Shown piece after piece: positions 62,801 to 64,000 of a stretch of 64,000 nucleotides of DNA; within the stretch, counting starts at the first letter, position 1, and every line of letters starts with the position of its first letter. Origin of the DNA: Achromobacter mucicolens (GTDB taxonomy: Bacteria > Pseudomonadota > Gammaproteobacteria > Burkholderiales > Burkholderiaceae_B). The position numbers and the translations under genes were made by a program. The notes below the pieces were generated by a model, which worked only from the letters and a program-made list of their open reading frames with translations, was not told where the DNA came from and did not search any database. The stretch covers positions 124,001 through 188,000 of the forward strand of contig NZ_CADIJP010000009.1 of the NCBI RefSeq assembly GCF_902859725.1, in the 5' to 3' direction.

Positions 62801-63291
62801 AAAAAGCCATCGTAGCCCTCGCAGTCCTGGTCGCGGTCGGCATTGGCGCGTGGTTCGCCATGCGCCCGGCCCAGACCGCCCCCGACGTTACCTTCACCAC
62901 GCTGGAAGGCAAGACGTTCTCGATGCAGGACCTGCGCGGCAAGGTCGTGCTGGTCAAATTCTGGGCGACCAGCTGCGTCACGTGCGTCAAGCAAATGCCC
63001 GACACGATCTCCGCCTACAACGAGTATGCGGACAAGGGGTATGAGGCCATTGCGGTCGCCATGAACTACGACCCGCCCAACTTCGTGCTGAACTTCGCCG
63101 AGACCCGCAAGCTGCCGTTTCCCGTTGCGCTGGACACCAAGGGCGACATCGCCCGCGCCTTCGGCGACATCCGCCTGACGCCCACGGCGTTCCTCATCGA
63201 CAAAGAGGGCCGCATCATCAAGCGTTATCTGGGCGAATACGACAAGGCCGAATTCCACGCCACCGTGGAAAAGGCGCTGGCCGCCGGCTGA
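62797..63291 (+). CDS. TlpA/ResA-like thioredoxin-fold protein
   Basis: A 164-residue membrane-anchored or exported thioredoxin. A single N-terminal hydrophobic helix (VALAVLVAVGIGAWFAM) leads to a TlpA-type domain with active-site CVTC at residues 60-63 (FWATSCVTCVKQMP) and the cis-Pro segment LTPTAFLIDKEG. It should reduce disulphides in the periplasm, for instance in cytochrome c maturation or outer-membrane protein quality control. It overlaps dolP by 4 bases, a strong sign of joint expression; this link is not in E. coli. Confidence 0.92.
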   Translation: MKKAIVALAVLVAVGIGAWFAMRPAQTAPDVTFTTLEGKTFSMQDLRGKVVLVKFWATSCVTCVKQMPDTISAYNEYADKGYEAIAVAMNYDPPNFVLNFAETRKLPFPVALDTKGDIARAFGDIRLTPTAFLIDKEGRIIKRYLGEYDKAEFHATVEKALAAG

Positions 63292-63316
63292 TCCGCCCAC
63301 GCAAGCAGCCCCAAAA

Positions 63317-63352
63317 CAAAACGCCGCCCGCAAAATAACGGGCGGCGTTTTG
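63317..63352. terminator. Bidirectional terminator between thioredoxin and metQ genes
   Basis: A perfect 14-bp stem (CAAAACGCCGCCCG, 63317-63330, with 63339-63352) around CAAAATAA; T-run TTTTG on one strand and the complementary A-run give polarity both ways. An outer pair (GCCCCAA / TTGGGGC) extends it. It lies between convergent genes. Confidence 0.9.
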
Positions 63353-63409
63353 CTTGGGGCATGCCGATGGGCGGGAGCGGGCGGCTCGCGGCCACCCGCG
63401 CGCCGTGCA

Positions 63410-64000
63410 TCAGAAGGCGGGAACCACCGCGCCCTTGTACTTTTCCTGGATGAAGGTCTTGACCTCCGGCGAGTGCAGCGCGTCGACCAGCTTCTTGATT
63501 CCCGGGGCGTCCTTGTTGTCGCTGCGGGTGACCAGCACGTTGGCGTAGGGAGAATCGGCGCCTTCGATGAACAGGGCGTCCTTGGTCGGCACGAGGCCGG
63601 CTTCCAGCGCGTAGTTGGTGTTGATCAGCGCCAGGTCCACGTCGTCCAGCGCACGCGGCAGCATGGCCGCTTCCAGTTCGCGGAACTTCAGCTTCTTGGG
63701 GTTTTCGACAACATCCGCGGCCGTGGCCAGGATGTTGGCCGGATCCTTGAGCTTGATGACGCCCTGCTTTTGCAGCAGCACCAGTGCGCGGCCGCCATTG
63801 GACGGATCATTGGGGATGGCGACCGTGGCGCCGTCCTTCAGGTCCGACAGGCTCTTGATCTTCTTGGAGTAGCCGCCGAAGGGCTCGACATGGACCAGCG
63901 CCACCGGCACGAGTGTCGCCTTGCGGTCCTTGTTGAAGCTATCCAGGTACGGCTTGTGCTGGAAGAAGTTGGCGTCCAGCTGCTTGTCCGCCAGTTGCAG
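63410..64000 (-). CDS. metQ: MetQ/NlpA-type methionine ABC transporter lipoprotein (3' part, cut by window edge)
   Basis: The last 196 residues of a substrate-binding lipoprotein. Visible family parts are the incoming stretch QLADKQLDANFFQHKPYLD, PVALVHVEPFGGYSKKIKSL, GATVAIPNDPSNGGRALVLLQ and NPKKLKFRELEAAMLPRALDDVDLALINTNYALEAGL, the usual NlpA/MetQ core. The N-terminal lipobox is beyond the right edge. It binds D- or L-methionine and delivers it to MetNI. A short in-frame ATG at 63910 is internal, not the real start. Confidence 0.93.
   Translation of the reverse strand: MQLADKQLDANFFQHKPYLDSFNKDRKATLVPVALVHVEPFGGYSKKIKSLSDLKDGATVAIPNDPSNGGRALVLLQKQGVIKLKDPANILATAADVVENPKKLKFRELEAAMLPRALDDVDLALINTNYALEAGLVPTKDALFIEGADSPYANVLVTRSDNKDAPGIKKLVDALHSPEVKTFIQEKYKGAVVPAF

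Noticed and set aside
1-64000. CRISPR array, insertion sequence, prophage, tRNA or rRNA gene
   Set aside because: No regularly spaced direct repeats, no transposase or integrase protein, and no cloverleaf or rRNA stretch that I could recognise by reading.

Overview
The window reads as core chromosome of a high-GC betaproteobacterium of the order Burkholderiales. The family is most likely Alcaligenaceae (Bordetella/Achromobacter type). This rests on protein character: a DUF4148 protein, a Burkholderiales-type porin, a Bug-family tricarboxylate-type binding protein, a compact NtrX without its AAA+ domain, and the gene orders rsmB-DUF4390-ntrYX-trkAH and kdsDC-lptCAB-hpf-ptsN-hprK-rapZ. I could not run a database search, so genus is an inference. 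I recognise no insertion sequence, prophage, CRISPR array, rRNA or tRNA. Most of the window is densely packed with 4-nt ATGA/GTGA gene overlaps.

Layout. 1-11.4 kb: the start of comF, a BioC-like methyltransferase, a GCS2-type carboxylate-amine ligase, then a long leftward operon (rsmB, DUF4390, ntrY, ntrX, trkA, trkH) joining rRNA methylation, a two-component system and potassium uptake, and a LysE exporter. 11.5-21.7 kb: a small HTH protein, rimO, a ferritin-like protein, a rightward run of small metabolic genes (LOG, NTF2-like, HAD, PNPOx-like, CYTH), leftward def-fmt, divergent dprA, an HMG-CoA-lyase-type enzyme and a small membrane protein. 21.7-33.4 kb: an amino-acid binding protein, an aminotransferase, yggS, a Bug-family binding protein, two small heat-shock proteins with a sigma-32-type promoter and a possible RNA thermometer, an isolated YhcG/DUF1016 nuclease of lower GC, a 1,319-residue FAD/Fe-S oxidoreductase and a YqaA-type membrane protein.

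33.5-47.6 kb: ilvA, a porin, a triple-repeat DUF4148 secreted protein divergent from a LysR regulator, apt, and a complete leftward cytochrome bd cluster. The cluster runs GbsR/MarR-type regulator, cydA, cydB, cydX (41 codons, easily missed), cydD, cydC. A perfect 20-bp palindrome sits on the predicted start site of the regulator promoter. purT follows. 47.7-59.3 kb: the Kdo/LPS-transport operon kdsD-kdsC-lptC-lptA-lptB, then hpf, ptsN, hprK and rapZ-rlpA, with a MocR-type regulator and two cytochrome c genes inserted between hprK and rapZ. rpoN, which commonly follows lptB, is not here. ptsN has a consensus TATAAT six bases before its ATG and no Shine-Dalgarno, so it looks leaderless. 59.3-64 kb: ogt and rsmI leftward, yraN-diaA-dolP and a TlpA-like thioredoxin rightward (the E. 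coli rsmI-yraN-diaA-dolP neighbourhood without lpoA), and the 3' part of a MetQ-type lipoprotein gene.

No wholly new multi-gene system is evident. The points most worth a second look are the hsp20 thermometer, the palindromic operator of the cyd locus, the leaderless ptsN start, the AAA+-less NtrX together with the missing rpoN, the cytochrome c insertion in the PTS-Ntr locus, and the isolated nuclease.
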